Shown here one piece after another: positions 8,499-17,579 of a DNA stretch of 64,000 bases. The stretch covers positions 558,001 to 622,000 of the forward strand of contig NZ_CP068564.1 in NCBI RefSeq assembly GCF_016767175.1. The letters are read 5' to 3'. This DNA is from Keratinibaculum paraultunense. Its GTDB lineage: Bacteria > Bacillota > Clostridia > Tissierellales > Tepidimicrobiaceae. The position numbers and the translations under genes were made by a program. Every line of letters starts with the position of its first letter. The first letter of the stretch is position 1. Below the pieces are notes generated by a model that was given only the letters and a program-made list of their open reading frames with translations, was not told where the DNA came from and ran no database searches.

Positions 8499-9164
8499 AT
8501 GAAGAATATGTTAACTAAAGAGGAAATTAAAGAAGTGATAAATAAGTTAATAGATTTATATCCAGATGCCAAGTCTGAGTTAAATTATTCTAATCCTTTT
8601 GAATTGCTGATAGCAACTATACTTTCTGCTCAATGCACTGATATTCAAGTAAATAAAGTCACAAAAGAATTATTTAAGGAATACAAAACACCACAGGATT
8701 TTTTGACACTTACAGAGGAAGAATTAGCAGAAAAAATTAAATCTTGTGGTTTTTATAGGAATAAAAGCAAACATATTTTAGCTACATGTAATCTGTTATT
8801 AGAAAATTTTAATGGGAAAGTACCTAATACACTGGAAGAACTTATAACTCTACCCGGTGTTGGTAGAAAGACTGCTAATGTGGTTTTAAGTAATGCTTTT
8901 GGGATTCCAGCTATAGCTGTAGATACCCATGTATTTAGAGTATCAAATAGAATAGGATTAGCAGATAGTTTAAATGTATTAGATACTGAAAAGGATTTGA
9001 TGAATAATATAGATAAAGGTATGTGGTCTAAAGTTCATCATCTATTGATATTTCATGGAAGGAGAATTTGTAAAGCACAAAATCCTATGTGTGATAAATG
9101 TCCTTTAATAGATTATTGTTTGTATTTCAAACAAAAAATCAATAAAGATGGAGAGGATTGTTAA
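8499..9164 (+). CDS. nth: Endonuclease III
   Basis: DNA glycosylase/AP lyase removing oxidised pyrimidines. It has the helix-hairpin-helix LPGVGRKTANVV with the catalytic lysine, the catalytic aspartate in VDTHVFRVSNR, and the C-terminal 4Fe-4S motif CKAQNPMCDKCPLIDYC with C-x6-C-x2-C-x5-C spacing. 221 residues is typical. Start ATG at 8499 follows AGGTGAT; a second Met at 8508 is possible. The stop nearly abuts the FtsA-like gene, suggesting co-transcription. Confidence 0.95.
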   Translation: MKNMLTKEEIKEVINKLIDLYPDAKSELNYSNPFELLIATILSAQCTDIQVNKVTKELFKEYKTPQDFLTLTEEELAEKIKSCGFYRNKSKHILATCNLLLENFNGKVPNTLEELITLPGVGRKTANVVLSNAFGIPAIAVDTHVFRVSNRIGLADSLNVLDTEKDLMNNIDKGMWSKVHHLLIFHGRRICKAQNPMCDKCPLIDYCLYFKQKINKDGEDC

Positions 9165-9166
9165 TT

Positions 9167-11113
9167 ATGAAAAACACATTTGATGATTTAGTTTTTTCTT
9201 TAGACATTGGAACTAGAACTATCATTGGGATAGTTGCTCAACATACAGAAGATGAAAAGATTAATATACTAGGTTATTCAATAAAAGAACACGATAGGCG
9301 CAATATGTACGATGGACAGATCCACGATATTGAGGGAGTTACTAAAATAGTAGAGGAGATAGTAGAAGAGCTAGAAGGGAAATTAAATGTTAAATTGAAA
9401 AAGGTTTCTATTGCTGCAGCTGGCAGATCTTTAAAAACCTGTAAGGTAAGAGTGGATAAAAAAATAGATGAGACTTTAGAAATAACAAAAAACATGGTGG
9501 ATGCTTTAGAATTAGAAGCAGTACAAAAAGCTCAAAACATAGTAAATGAAGAACAAAACAATAACAAGTTGAAGTATTATAGCATAGATTATAGTGTTAT
9601 AAATTATTATTTAGATGATAATGTTATGACTAAATTAGATGGACACAGAGGAGAAAAAATTGGGGTAGAATTATTAGCTACTTTTTTGCCACAAATGGTA
9701 ATAGAAAGTTTATATACAGTTATTTCAAGAGCGGGACTTGAGGTGGGAACCATAACTTTAGAACCTATAGCAGCAATAAATGTAGCAATAAAAGAAGATT
9801 TAAGATTACTAAATTTAGCTCTAGTGGATATTGGTGCTGGTACTTCAGATATAGCTATAACAAAGGATGGAAATATCATAGCTTATGCTATGACATCTAA
9901 AGCAGGGGATGAAATAACAGAGATTTTATCTAAAAAATATCTGTTGGATTTTACATCTAGCGAAAAATTAAAAACACAACTTAATTCAAAGGATAAACAT
10001 AATTTTAATAATATAGTGGGTATGAAGTATGAGCTTACTACTGAGGAGATTGTTAATGACATATATGATATTATAGATGAAATTTCAAGAGAAATTGCAG
10101 AAAAAATACTGGAATTTAATGGTAAAGCACCTAGTGCTGTTTTTTTAATTGGAGGAAGCAGCCAAATGCCAGGACTTAAGGAATGTTTAGCAAAAAATTT
10201 AGGTCTTCCAAAGGAAAGGGTATCTATTAGGGATATTAGTTTTATTGAAAATATTGAAGGAATGGATAATAATATTAATGGACCAGATATGATAACTCCT
10301 ATAGGAATAGCTATAGAAAGTTTGAATAAGAAATATAATAATTTAATTGAAATAAAATTTAATGGTAAAGAAATTCGATTATTTAATGTAGATAAAGTTA
10401 AAGTATCAGATATATTGGTACTTACAGGATATAATCCAAGGGATTTATTACCTAAACTCGGAGAAGATTTTATATATTTTGTAAATGGAGATAAAAAAAC
10501 CTTGACTGGGGGAATAGGAAAACCAGCTGAAATATATATAAATAATAAAATAGGGAATTTAAATACTTCATTACAAAATGGAGATGTAGTAGAGATAAAA
10601 AAAGGAACTAAGGGTGAAAAAATGATTCCTTATTTGTATGATTGTATACCTAGGGAAAAAATTATATTCATTAATGAAAAACCTTTTAATTTGATTAAAT
10701 ATGTTAAAGTAAATGGAATAAAAATAGAAGGAAATCCTAAACTTAAAGAAGGAGATAAGATTGAAATAATTGAAATAAATACTGTGGAGGAATTATTGGA
10801 ATATTTAAATGAGGATGTATCTATAGAACGTATATTATTAAATGGGAAAAAGATTAAAGGAAATGAAAAATTAGAGGTTAATGATCAATTATTATTTTTA
10901 CCTACTAATAATATACATTTAATAATAAACGGAAAAGAAATTACTATTAAACATGAGAAAAAAGAGTTTTTATTTGTGGATATATTTAATTACATAGATT
11001 TTGATTTAACTAAGCCTAAAGGAAAACTAGTACTTAAATTAAATGGTGAAGATGCAGAATATATGGCTCCTTTAAAAGATGGAGATACAATTCAAATATT
11101 TTGGAATAAATAG
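9167..11113 (+). CDS. FtsA-like actin-fold ATPase with beta-grasp C-terminal region
   Basis: The first about 400 residues are an FtsA/PilM-type actin-fold ATPase: LDIGTRTIIGIVAQ (phosphate 1), LALVDIGAGTSDIAI (phosphate 2) and AVFLIGGSSQMPGL (adenosine motif). The remaining about 250 residues contain repeated units of VNGxKI...L.DGD.IEI style, which look like tandem beta-grasp/SLBB-type modules, not the amphipathic helix of true FtsA. Clostridia carry such long FtsA-like proteins beside ordinary FtsA; their role is not settled. A TTG eight to nine bases earlier is in frame, but the GGAGAGG site (9150-9156) is placed for the ATG at 9167. Confidence 0.78.
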   Translation: MKNTFDDLVFSLDIGTRTIIGIVAQHTEDEKINILGYSIKEHDRRNMYDGQIHDIEGVTKIVEEIVEELEGKLNVKLKKVSIAAAGRSLKTCKVRVDKKIDETLEITKNMVDALELEAVQKAQNIVNEEQNNNKLKYYSIDYSVINYYLDDNVMTKLDGHRGEKIGVELLATFLPQMVIESLYTVISRAGLEVGTITLEPIAAINVAIKEDLRLLNLALVDIGAGTSDIAITKDGNIIAYAMTSKAGDEITEILSKKYLLDFTSSEKLKTQLNSKDKHNFNNIVGMKYELTTEEIVNDIYDIIDEISREIAEKILEFNGKAPSAVFLIGGSSQMPGLKECLAKNLGLPKERVSIRDISFIENIEGMDNNINGPDMITPIGIAIESLNKKYNNLIEIKFNGKEIRLFNVDKVKVSDILVLTGYNPRDLLPKLGEDFIYFVNGDKKTLTGGIGKPAEIYINNKIGNLNTSLQNGDVVEIKKGTKGEKMIPYLYDCIPREKIIFINEKPFNLIKYVKVNGIKIEGNPKLKEGDKIEIIEINTVEELLEYLNEDVSIERILLNGKKIKGNEKLEVNDQLLFLPTNNIHLIINGKEITIKHEKKEFLFVDIFNYIDFDLTKPKGKLVLKLNGEDAEYMAPLKDGDTIQIFWNK

Positions 11114-11182
11114 CATTATTGAAATTTATTTTACATATTATTTAAATACACATTTTAAGTTTGTTAAATTTGGAGGCTAGAA

Positions 11183-12562
11183 ATGGAAAGAACAAAAAAG
11201 AGAAGTCTAAATCTATTAATTCTATTAATTAGTATAACCGCTATTATTCTAGGATTAGGTGCTTATGGATATTATAAAGTATTAAGTACAAATCAAATAT
11301 ATGAGGGTGTTAGTGTTGACGAATTTGATTTAAGTTTTAAAACTAAAGAAGAAGCTTTAAATTTTATAAGAAGCAGTAAAGAAAAAGAATTAGATGAAAA
11401 AAACATGGTATTGAGTTATGAGGATAAAGTATATGATATAAATATAAGGGAATTTGATTTCAAATATAATTATGATGATGCAGTAAATAAAGCATATTCT
11501 ATAGGAAGAAAAGGTAATATAATAAATAGAATAACGGATATAATAGATACTAAAAAAAATGGAGTAAATATAAGTTTAAATTCTAGCTATGATAAGAATA
11601 AAATTAATGAATTTGCAGGAAGGATTGCCCAGGAAATAGATTTGGAGATGAAAGAAGCTGAATTTCATTTTAATAATGGAAATATAACTATTACAGATGA
11701 AGTCATAGGGAAAAAAGTAAAACAAGAAGAATTAATTCAATTAATTGAAAATAATATATATGATTTAAATCCTATTGAGATACCAGTTGAAATTATAAAA
11801 CCAACTAGAACCAGAGAATTGTTAAGTAGGATCAATGGTGTGATTGCAGAGTATTTTACATCTTTCAAAGGAAGTAAAAAGGAGAGAATTGAGAATATTA
11901 AAATATCAGCTCAGGCTCTCAGCAAAAAAATCATAATGCCAGGAGAAATATTTTCTTTTAATGAAGTTGTTGGACCTAGAAAGAAAGAATTTGGATACAA
12001 GGAAGCAAATATAATTAAAAAAGGGGAATTTATTCCTGATGTAGGTGGTGGAGTTTGTCAAACATCAACCACATTGTATAATGCACTTTTGTTAGCAGAT
12101 GTAGAAATTATAGAAAGATCACCTCATTCTGTACCAGTAAAATATGTTAATCTTGGACAGGATGCAGCAGTATCTTATGGTTTTTTGGATTTGAAATTTA
12201 GAAATAATTTTGATTTTCCTCTTTTTATCCATTCTAGAATTATGGGAGATAGGCTTCATATATATATATACGGGGATAAAGCTTCTAAGAATTACAGTAT
12301 AAAAATAGAACCAAAGGTAGTGGAAACTATAGAGCCAAAAGAGGAGATAGTAGAAGATAGTGCATTAGAGCCGGGAACCAAAGAATTAGTTCAAGAAGGA
12401 AGAAAGGGCTATAAGGTTCATACTTATAAACATATAATAAAAAATGGTAAAATTGTAGAAACTAAACTTATTTCTCGAGATTTTTATAAACCAAGGAATT
12501 ATATATATAAGACAGGGAGAGGGAGTCACGAACAAGAAATTACTATTGATGAAAAAGAATAA
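11183..12562 (+). CDS. VanW family protein with G5 domain
   Basis: Probable cell-wall-anchored protein. A single membrane helix at about residues 9-30 is followed by a peptidoglycan-binding-4-like region, then the VanW domain (from about residue 215; MPGEIFSFNEVVGPR and DVGGGVCQTSTTLYNALLL are its signatures), and a C-terminal G5 domain (about 390-440, including EGRKGYKVHTYKHIIKNGK). 459 residues is usual for clostridial members. VanW proteins are widespread, but their biochemical function is not established; the wall location follows from the helix and G5 domain. Confidence 0.85.
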   Translation: MERTKKRSLNLLILLISITAIILGLGAYGYYKVLSTNQIYEGVSVDEFDLSFKTKEEALNFIRSSKEKELDEKNMVLSYEDKVYDINIREFDFKYNYDDAVNKAYSIGRKGNIINRITDIIDTKKNGVNISLNSSYDKNKINEFAGRIAQEIDLEMKEAEFHFNNGNITITDEVIGKKVKQEELIQLIENNIYDLNPIEIPVEIIKPTRTRELLSRINGVIAEYFTSFKGSKKERIENIKISAQALSKKIIMPGEIFSFNEVVGPRKKEFGYKEANIIKKGEFIPDVGGGVCQTSTTLYNALLLADVEIIERSPHSVPVKYVNLGQDAAVSYGFLDLKFRNNFDFPLFIHSRIMGDRLHIYIYGDKASKNYSIKIEPKVVETIEPKEEIVEDSALEPGTKELVQEGRKGYKVHTYKHIIKNGKIVETKLISRDFYKPRNYIYKTGRGSHEQEITIDEKE

Positions 12563-12890
12563 AAATGTTATGTATTAGAAAGGTAAAGCCAGAGAGAATA
12601 AGATATCGTATTTAGTAATAATTTAGCCCTTGAAGGTAAGGTGATACCATCGCTTTCCAAAAGAAAGAACAAAAACAAAAAAAGAAGATGGACATCGAGA
12701 CCTAGACGCAAATTGGGGTAAAAAAGAGTATAAAGGTGTTCGAGAAGATGGGATAGCAAACTAACTATTTATAGAAGCAAACAAAGAAAATTTATTATCT
12801 AAAAGATGAACTTATCTAAGAAATTTTTCAGAGGTCTGTGTCACATATGTTTGATATCTCTAGACAAAGCAAAAAACTCAAAAAGATAAA
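12563..12890 (+). other. Non-coding gap before the cobalamin riboswitch
   Basis: No convincing gene. Short frames are broken by many stops. The stretch contains one copy of a 38-bp dispersed repeat (12824-12861), suggesting leftovers of a decayed element. A minus-strand open frame at 12568-12759 has no recognisable content. Confidence 0.5.
12824..12861 (+). repeat. Dispersed repeat, copy 1
   Basis: A 38-base stretch (TTTTTCAGAGGTCTGTGTCA then CATATGTTTGATATCTCT) recurs at 55469-55506 with 3 differences. Both copies lie in non-coding sequence next to decayed DNA. Confidence 0.75.
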
Positions 12891-12893
12891 CTA

Positions 12894-12922
12894 TTGAAAA
12901 AAAATAGATAATATGATACTAT
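12894..12922 (+). promoter_or_regulatory. Promoter for the cobalamin riboswitch leader
   Basis: TTGAAA at 12894-12899, 17-base spacer, TACTAT at 12917-12922, about 40 bases upstream of the aptamer. Confidence 0.6.
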
Positions 12923-12961
12923 TCTTTGATGACAACTAAATAATTTAAATAGATAGAAGTA

Positions 12962-13130
12962 TAGGCATCCTTTGATAGGATAAAGGGAAAGTGGTGCAAA
13001 TCCACTGCAGCCCCCGCTACTGTAAATGGGTACGAAACCAACTATATGCCACTGGGAAACTGGGAAGGCGTTGGGAGTAGGATGAACCATGAGCCAGGAT
13101 ACCTGCCTGTATTAAAGCAACGCCTCGGAG
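12962..13130 (+). promoter_or_regulatory. Cobalamin (B12) riboswitch
   Basis: Contains the conserved blocks in order: AAAGTGGTGCAAATCCACTG followed by CAGCCCCCGCTACTGTAA, then GCCACTGGGAAACTGGGAAG and the B12 box GAGCCAGGATACCTGCC at about 13091-13107. It precedes a terminator hairpin and a B12-type uptake operon, so ligand binding is expected to lower expression. Confidence 0.95.
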
Positions 13131-13153
13131 GGAGGGATAAACAAGTCTAGGAT

Positions 13154-13190
13154 TCCCTATCCTTTTGTATTGAAAGGCTAGGGATTTTTT
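13154..13190 (+). terminator. Riboswitch-controlled terminator before btuF
   Basis: TCCCTATCCTTT (13154-13165) pairs with AAAGGCTAGGGA (13173-13184) with one mismatch, followed by six T. This is the likely expression platform of the cobalamin riboswitch. Confidence 0.85.
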
Positions 13191-13235
13191 AATTTTTTAA
13201 CTTTATTTAATAAATTACAAAAGGAGGAGATATGA

Positions 13236-14204
13236 ATGAACAATATGAGAAAAAATAAATTTGTTGTATTGTTGCTGATATCTTTACTAATTATGACTTT
13301 ATTTGTAGGTTGTACTTCTAATAATCAGTCTAATGTTAAAGAACCAAAAGAAAATAGTAATGAAGTGTCAAAATCAGCTGTAGAATATCCTTTAGAAATA
13401 GAGGATCAATTTGGTAATAAATTAGTATTTGAAAAGGCACCAGAGAAAATAGTATCTTTGGCACCAAGTCATACGGAGATATTATTTAGTCTAGGTTTAG
13501 GAGATAATCTAGTAGGAGTAACATCTTTCTGTGATTATCCAGAAGAGGCAAAAACTAAAGAGCAAGTAGGAAGTTTTAAAGAAATAAATATAGAAAGAAT
13601 TATTGAATTAGAACCTGATATGGTATTTCAATATGGTCCAGGAGATGAAAGTATAAATAATAATTTGAAAGAGGCAGGAATAAAAGTTATATCTTATGAG
13701 CCAGAAACTATAGATGAAGTTATAAATTTGATAAAGACTGTGGGTATGATAACTAACAAAACTGAAGAAGCTGAAAAAGTAACTAAAGAAATGATAGACA
13801 AAAAAAATTCGATTGTAGAAAAAACTAAGGATGTAGAAAAAGTGAAAGTGTTTTATGAAATTTGGCATGATCCATTAACTGCAGCAGGACCAGGTTCTTT
13901 CATGGATGAATTAATAACCTTGGCTGGAGGAGATAATATAGCAAAGGATGCAGATAGTCCCTATCCTCAATTTGATGTAGAAAAATTAATTGAAAGAGAT
14001 CCGGAAGTATATTTAGCAGCTGCTGATATGGAGGAAAGAAGTCCTGAATCCATTAAACAAAGACCAGGATATGAAAGCATTACTGCTATAAAAAATGATA
14101 AGATTTATTCATTAGAACCTAATATAGTATCGCGCCCAGGACCTAGAATAGTGGAGGCTTTGGAACTAGTAGCTAAGGCTATTCATCCTGAATTATTTAA
14201 ATAA
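13236..14204 (+). CDS. btuF: Cobalamin ABC transporter substrate-binding lipoprotein
   Basis: Extracellular binding lipoprotein of the BtuF/FecB class. A signal peptide ends in the lipobox LFVGC (Cys at about residue 26). The mature protein has the two-lobed fold marked by PEKIVSLAPSHTEILFSLGL and the later FYEIWHDPLTAAGPGSFMDE. 322 residues is normal. Start ATG at 13236 follows AAGGAGG (13221-13227). It is the first gene behind the cobalamin riboswitch and is followed at 13 bases by the permease. Corrinoid as substrate is inferred from the riboswitch; the family also includes iron-siderophore and haem binders. Confidence 0.88.
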   Translation: MNNMRKNKFVVLLLISLLIMTLFVGCTSNNQSNVKEPKENSNEVSKSAVEYPLEIEDQFGNKLVFEKAPEKIVSLAPSHTEILFSLGLGDNLVGVTSFCDYPEEAKTKEQVGSFKEINIERIIELEPDMVFQYGPGDESINNNLKEAGIKVISYEPETIDEVINLIKTVGMITNKTEEAEKVTKEMIDKKNSIVEKTKDVEKVKVFYEIWHDPLTAAGPGSFMDELITLAGGDNIAKDADSPYPQFDVEKLIERDPEVYLAAADMEERSPESIKQRPGYESITAIKNDKIYSLEPNIVSRPGPRIVEALELVAKAIHPELFK

Positions 14205-14217
14205 AGCAGGGATATGT

Positions 14218-15267
14218 ATGATAAATGATAGGGATAAGTTTTCCCATAGAAGTATAATATTTTTACTTTTATTGATCCTTATATTTTCTGTAGGGTTATT
14301 TGCTACTATTGGAACGGCTGATGTTAGTGTATTAGATACATTTAGGATAATTGGTTCTAAATTGCCAATATTAAATAGGCATATAGAAACATCCCATATA
14401 TTAGATTCTTATAAAACCATTATTTGGTCTATACGTTTGCCCAGGGTGTTATTGGGAGTTTTGGTTGGTGCCAGCTTGTCTACAGCTGGTGCTGCCTTTC
14501 AAGGTATGCTTAGAAATCCTATGGCAGATCCTTATGTATTAGGAATATCTTCTGGTGCAGCATTAGGTGCTAGTATATCTATTGTATTTAATTTAGATAT
14601 AAGTATATTAGGATTTTCAACTATCTCATTATTTGCTTTTATAGGAGGATTAGTATCTGTATTTGTAGTATATAATATGGCTAGGATAAAGCGAAAAGTC
14701 CCTGTAACGACACTTCTGTTATCAGGAGTGGCTGTAGGACAGTTTTTAACTGCAATTATGTCTTTTTTGATGGTTATATATAGCAAGGATATGAATAAGA
14801 TAATATATTGGACATTAGGTAGTTTGTCAGGTAAAGGATGGGAACCAGTTATAAAGCTTTTTATACCTATAACATTATCTATAATAGTTATGAATTTTTT
14901 TGCTAGGGATTTAAACATAATGTTGACAGGAGAAGAATCTGCTCATAGTTTAGGGGTAGAAGTAGAGAAAACCAAGACATGTATATTAATTTTAGGTACA
15001 TTTATGACCTCAATGGTTGTATCTATAAGTGGCATGATAGGTTTTGTAGGTCTTATTATACCTCATATAGTCAGGATAATAGTTGGGCCAGATCACAGGA
15101 TACTACTACCTTCTTCTGCACTTATGGGTGGGATATTTATGATATTTACTGATACCATAGCAAGAACTATTGTTTCTCCTATGGAAATACCTGTTGGGAT
15201 CATAACTGCGTTGTTTGGAGGTCCTTTTTTCATATATTTATTGCGTAAAAGTAAGAAATCCATATAG
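14218..15267 (+). CDS. btuC: Cobalamin ABC transporter permease (FecCD/BtuC family)
   Basis: Membrane subunit with about ten helices. Family landmarks: LPRVLLGVLVGASLSTAGA, FQGMLRNPMADPYVLGISSG, and the coupling-helix region GFVGLIIPHIVRIIVGPDHR. 349 residues is full length. Located between the binding protein and ATPase, it presumably forms the BtuC2D2 channel. The ATPase start codon lies only a few bases after its stop. Confidence 0.9.
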   Translation: MINDRDKFSHRSIIFLLLLILIFSVGLFATIGTADVSVLDTFRIIGSKLPILNRHIETSHILDSYKTIIWSIRLPRVLLGVLVGASLSTAGAAFQGMLRNPMADPYVLGISSGAALGASISIVFNLDISILGFSTISLFAFIGGLVSVFVVYNMARIKRKVPVTTLLLSGVAVGQFLTAIMSFLMVIYSKDMNKIIYWTLGSLSGKGWEPVIKLFIPITLSIIVMNFFARDLNIMLTGEESAHSLGVEVEKTKTCILILGTFMTSMVVSISGMIGFVGLIIPHIVRIIVGPDHRILLPSSALMGGIFMIFTDTIARTIVSPMEIPVGIITALFGGPFFIYLLRKSKKSI

Positions 15268-15279
15268 TAGGTGATAAGA

Positions 15280-16053
15280 ATGTATGCTGTAGAGGTAAAA
15301 AATTTAAGTTTTGGATATGGAAAAGAAAACATACTTGATAATATAAGTTTTAGGATAAAACAAGGTGAATTTATAAGTATTATTGGACCTAATGGTTCAG
15401 GCAAATCTACCCTTTTAAAATTGTTAAATAATATTTATAAGCCTAAATCAGGTACTATTTTAGTACAAGGAAGGAATATTAAAGATTATAATGGAAAGGA
15501 ATTAGCTAGAAGTATAGCTTTGGTATCTCAGAACACGGTGATAGATTATGGATTTACTGTTGAAGATATAGTATTAATGGGGAGATATCCTTATATTGGT
15601 AGATTTGAGAAGGAAAAAGAAGAAGATTACCAGATAGTGGATGAAGCTTTAAAGCTAACTAATACCTATAATTTAAAGAAAAGAAGAATAAATGAAATAA
15701 GTGGTGGAGAATGTCAAAGAGTAATTATTGCCAAAGCCCTAGCTCAGAATCCAGATATCATATTATTAGATGAACCTACTAGCCATTTAGATATCAATCA
15801 TCAAATGGAGATATTAAAGCTTTTAGAAGAATTAAATAAAAAACAAGGAACTACAATAGTATTAGTCATTCATGATATAAATTTAGCCGCCAGATATTCT
15901 GATAGGATATTATTATTAAATGAGGGACGTATATTAGCAGTAGGTGAACCCAGTATAGTTATCAATGAACCTAATATTGAAAGAGCATATAATTTAGAAG
16001 TAGCAATAGAAAGAAATCCAATCACAAATAGTATTTGTGTAATTCCTTTATAA
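15280..16053 (+). CDS. btuD: Cobalamin ABC transporter ATP-binding protein
   Basis: ATPase of the FhuC/BtuD class. Walker A GPNGSGKST, Q-loop LVSQNTV, signature EISGGECQRVIIAKALAQ, Walker B ILLDEPTSHLD and the His switch LVIHD. The frame extends to a GTG at 15271, but the AGGTGAT site (15269-15275) is best placed for ATG at 15280 (MYAVEVKNLSFGYG). 257 residues. Last gene of the riboswitch operon, followed by a strong terminator. Confidence 0.9.
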   Translation: MYAVEVKNLSFGYGKENILDNISFRIKQGEFISIIGPNGSGKSTLLKLLNNIYKPKSGTILVQGRNIKDYNGKELARSIALVSQNTVIDYGFTVEDIVLMGRYPYIGRFEKEKEEDYQIVDEALKLTNTYNLKKRRINEISGGECQRVIIAKALAQNPDIILLDEPTSHLDINHQMEILKLLEELNKKQGTTIVLVIHDINLAARYSDRILLLNEGRILAVGEPSIVINEPNIERAYNLEVAIERNPITNSICVIPL

Positions 16054-16088
16054 ACTTCATTTTGTGTCAACACAAAATGAAGTTTTTT
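16053..16088 (+). terminator. Terminator of the btuFCD operon
   Basis: Fifteen-base stem AACTTCATTTTGTGT (16053-16067) with ACACAAAATGAAGTT (16070-16084), followed by a T run. Confidence 0.92.
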
Positions 16089-16148
16089 ATTGACTATTTT
16101 AATTTTTATGATATGCTATTTTTGGTAAACTTAAGAGGAGGATTGCTG

Positions 16149-16976
16149 ATGAAATATAAACTAATAGCTATAGATATGGATGGCACACTATTAAATAGTC
16201 AAAATAAAATATCTAAAAGAAATATAGAAACTTTGTATAAAGTTATAGAGAAAGAGATGTATGTGGCACTATCTACAGGGAGAATTCTTAAATCTGCCCT
16301 ATATTACTCTAGATCTTTGCAGTTAAGTAGTTCCATAGTTGCATGTAATGGAGCGGTAGTATCTCTTAATGGTGAAAGAGATATATTATACGAGAATGCC
16401 CTAGATATAGAAATAGCAGAAAATTTAATTAGACTAGCAGAAAAGAATCATATATATTATCATTTTTATGATATGGATACGTTCTATAGTAGAATATTAG
16501 ATGAAGATGTGGTAAAAAATTATAGAGTTAATAAAAATAGTTTAAACGAGCAACAAATAAAGTTTAAAGTATTGAATGATCCTTTGAAGTTTTTAAATGA
16601 CCAAGTACCTAAGATATATAAATTTGTATTTATAGAAGAAGACAAAGATAAATTAGTGAATTTTAGAGAATCATTAAAACAAATAGAAGGAATTGATATA
16701 TCCAGTTCTTGGTATAATAATGTAGAAGCTATGAGCAAAGGAGTGTCTAAAGGAGAAGGATTAAAACGGTTATGTAAGAGATTAAATATAGAGACATCAC
16801 AAGTAATAGCTATAGGGGATAACGAAAATGATATATCTATGTTTCAAGTAGCTGGTTTAGCTATTGCCATGGAAAATGGCGATGATATTGCTAAAGAGCA
16901 TTCACACGTTATTACTGATACTAATGATGAGGATGGAGTATCAAAAGCAATAGAAAAGTATGCATTAAATGTATAG
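16149..16976 (+). CDS. Cof-type HAD-IIB hydrolase
   Basis: Haloacid dehalogenase-type phosphatase. Motif I is DMDGTLLNS with the nucleophile Asp near residue 8, motif II ALSTGR, and motif IV IAIGDNENDISMF near the C-terminus. The 275-residue length and C2B cap place it with the Cof/YidA sugar- or flavin-phosphate phosphatases; the substrate cannot be predicted. The frame is open further upstream, but AAGAGGAGG (16133-16141) fixes the ATG at 16149. It is followed at 15 bases by trmL. Confidence 0.88.
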   Translation: MKYKLIAIDMDGTLLNSQNKISKRNIETLYKVIEKEMYVALSTGRILKSALYYSRSLQLSSSIVACNGAVVSLNGERDILYENALDIEIAENLIRLAEKNHIYYHFYDMDTFYSRILDEDVVKNYRVNKNSLNEQQIKFKVLNDPLKFLNDQVPKIYKFVFIEEDKDKLVNFRESLKQIEGIDISSSWYNNVEAMSKGVSKGEGLKRLCKRLNIETSQVIAIGDNENDISMFQVAGLAIAMENGDDIAKEHSHVITDTNDEDGVSKAIEKYALNV

Positions 16977-16991
16977 AAAGAAGGGAGTTTC

Positions 16992-17459
16992 ATGGGGTTA
17001 AATATTGTACTAGTAGAACCAGAAATACCTCAAAATACTGGGAATATAGCTAGAACTTGTGCATTGACTAACACTAATCTTCATTTGGTAAGACCTTTAG
17101 GTTTTTCTGTTGAGGATAAGTATTTAAAAAGAGCAGGATTGGATTATTGGCACTTGGTAAAAATATATTATTATGACAGTTTTAATGAAGTGAAAGAAAA
17201 ACATTTTAATAATAAATTTTATTTTGCGACTACAAAAGGTAAAAAATTATATACTGAAGTAAATTATACGGAAAATTGTTTTATAGTATTTGGTAAGGAA
17301 ACTAAAGGCTTGCCAGATGAAATATTATATTCTAATTGGGATAGAACTATAAAGATTCCTATGAAAAAAGGTATAAAAAGATCACTAAATTTAGCTAATT
17401 CAGTTAATATAATACTATTTGAGGCACTAAGACAGTTGAATTTTCCTTATTTAGAATAA
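16992..17459 (+). CDS. trmL: tRNA (cytidine/uridine-34-2'-O)-methyltransferase TrmL
   Basis: SPOUT-class methyltransferase acting on the wobble base of tRNA-Leu. Visible landmarks: LVEPEIPQNTGNIARTC at the start, LVRPLGF, VFGKETKGLP (SAM knot) and IKIPMKKGIKRSLNLANSVN at the end. 155 residues is typical. Start ATG at 16992 follows AAGGGAG. Probably co-transcribed with the upstream HAD gene. Confidence 0.93.
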   Translation: MGLNIVLVEPEIPQNTGNIARTCALTNTNLHLVRPLGFSVEDKYLKRAGLDYWHLVKIYYYDSFNEVKEKHFNNKFYFATTKGKKLYTEVNYTENCFIVFGKETKGLPDEILYSNWDRTIKIPMKKGIKRSLNLANSVNIILFEALRQLNFPYLE

Positions 17460-17579
17460 ATTTTGTAAAATATTTGATAATTAAGCTTTTGAAATTATAT
17501 TAATGTTAGATGTACTAATAGATATACTATAAATTTTATACCCAAAAAAGTTATAGTATAGGGGATTAGGAGGATAAAA

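Noticed and set aside
12568-12759. 63-codon hydrophobic minus-strand frame
   Set aside because: Low-complexity Leu-rich translation of purine-rich sequence, without a ribosome binding site.
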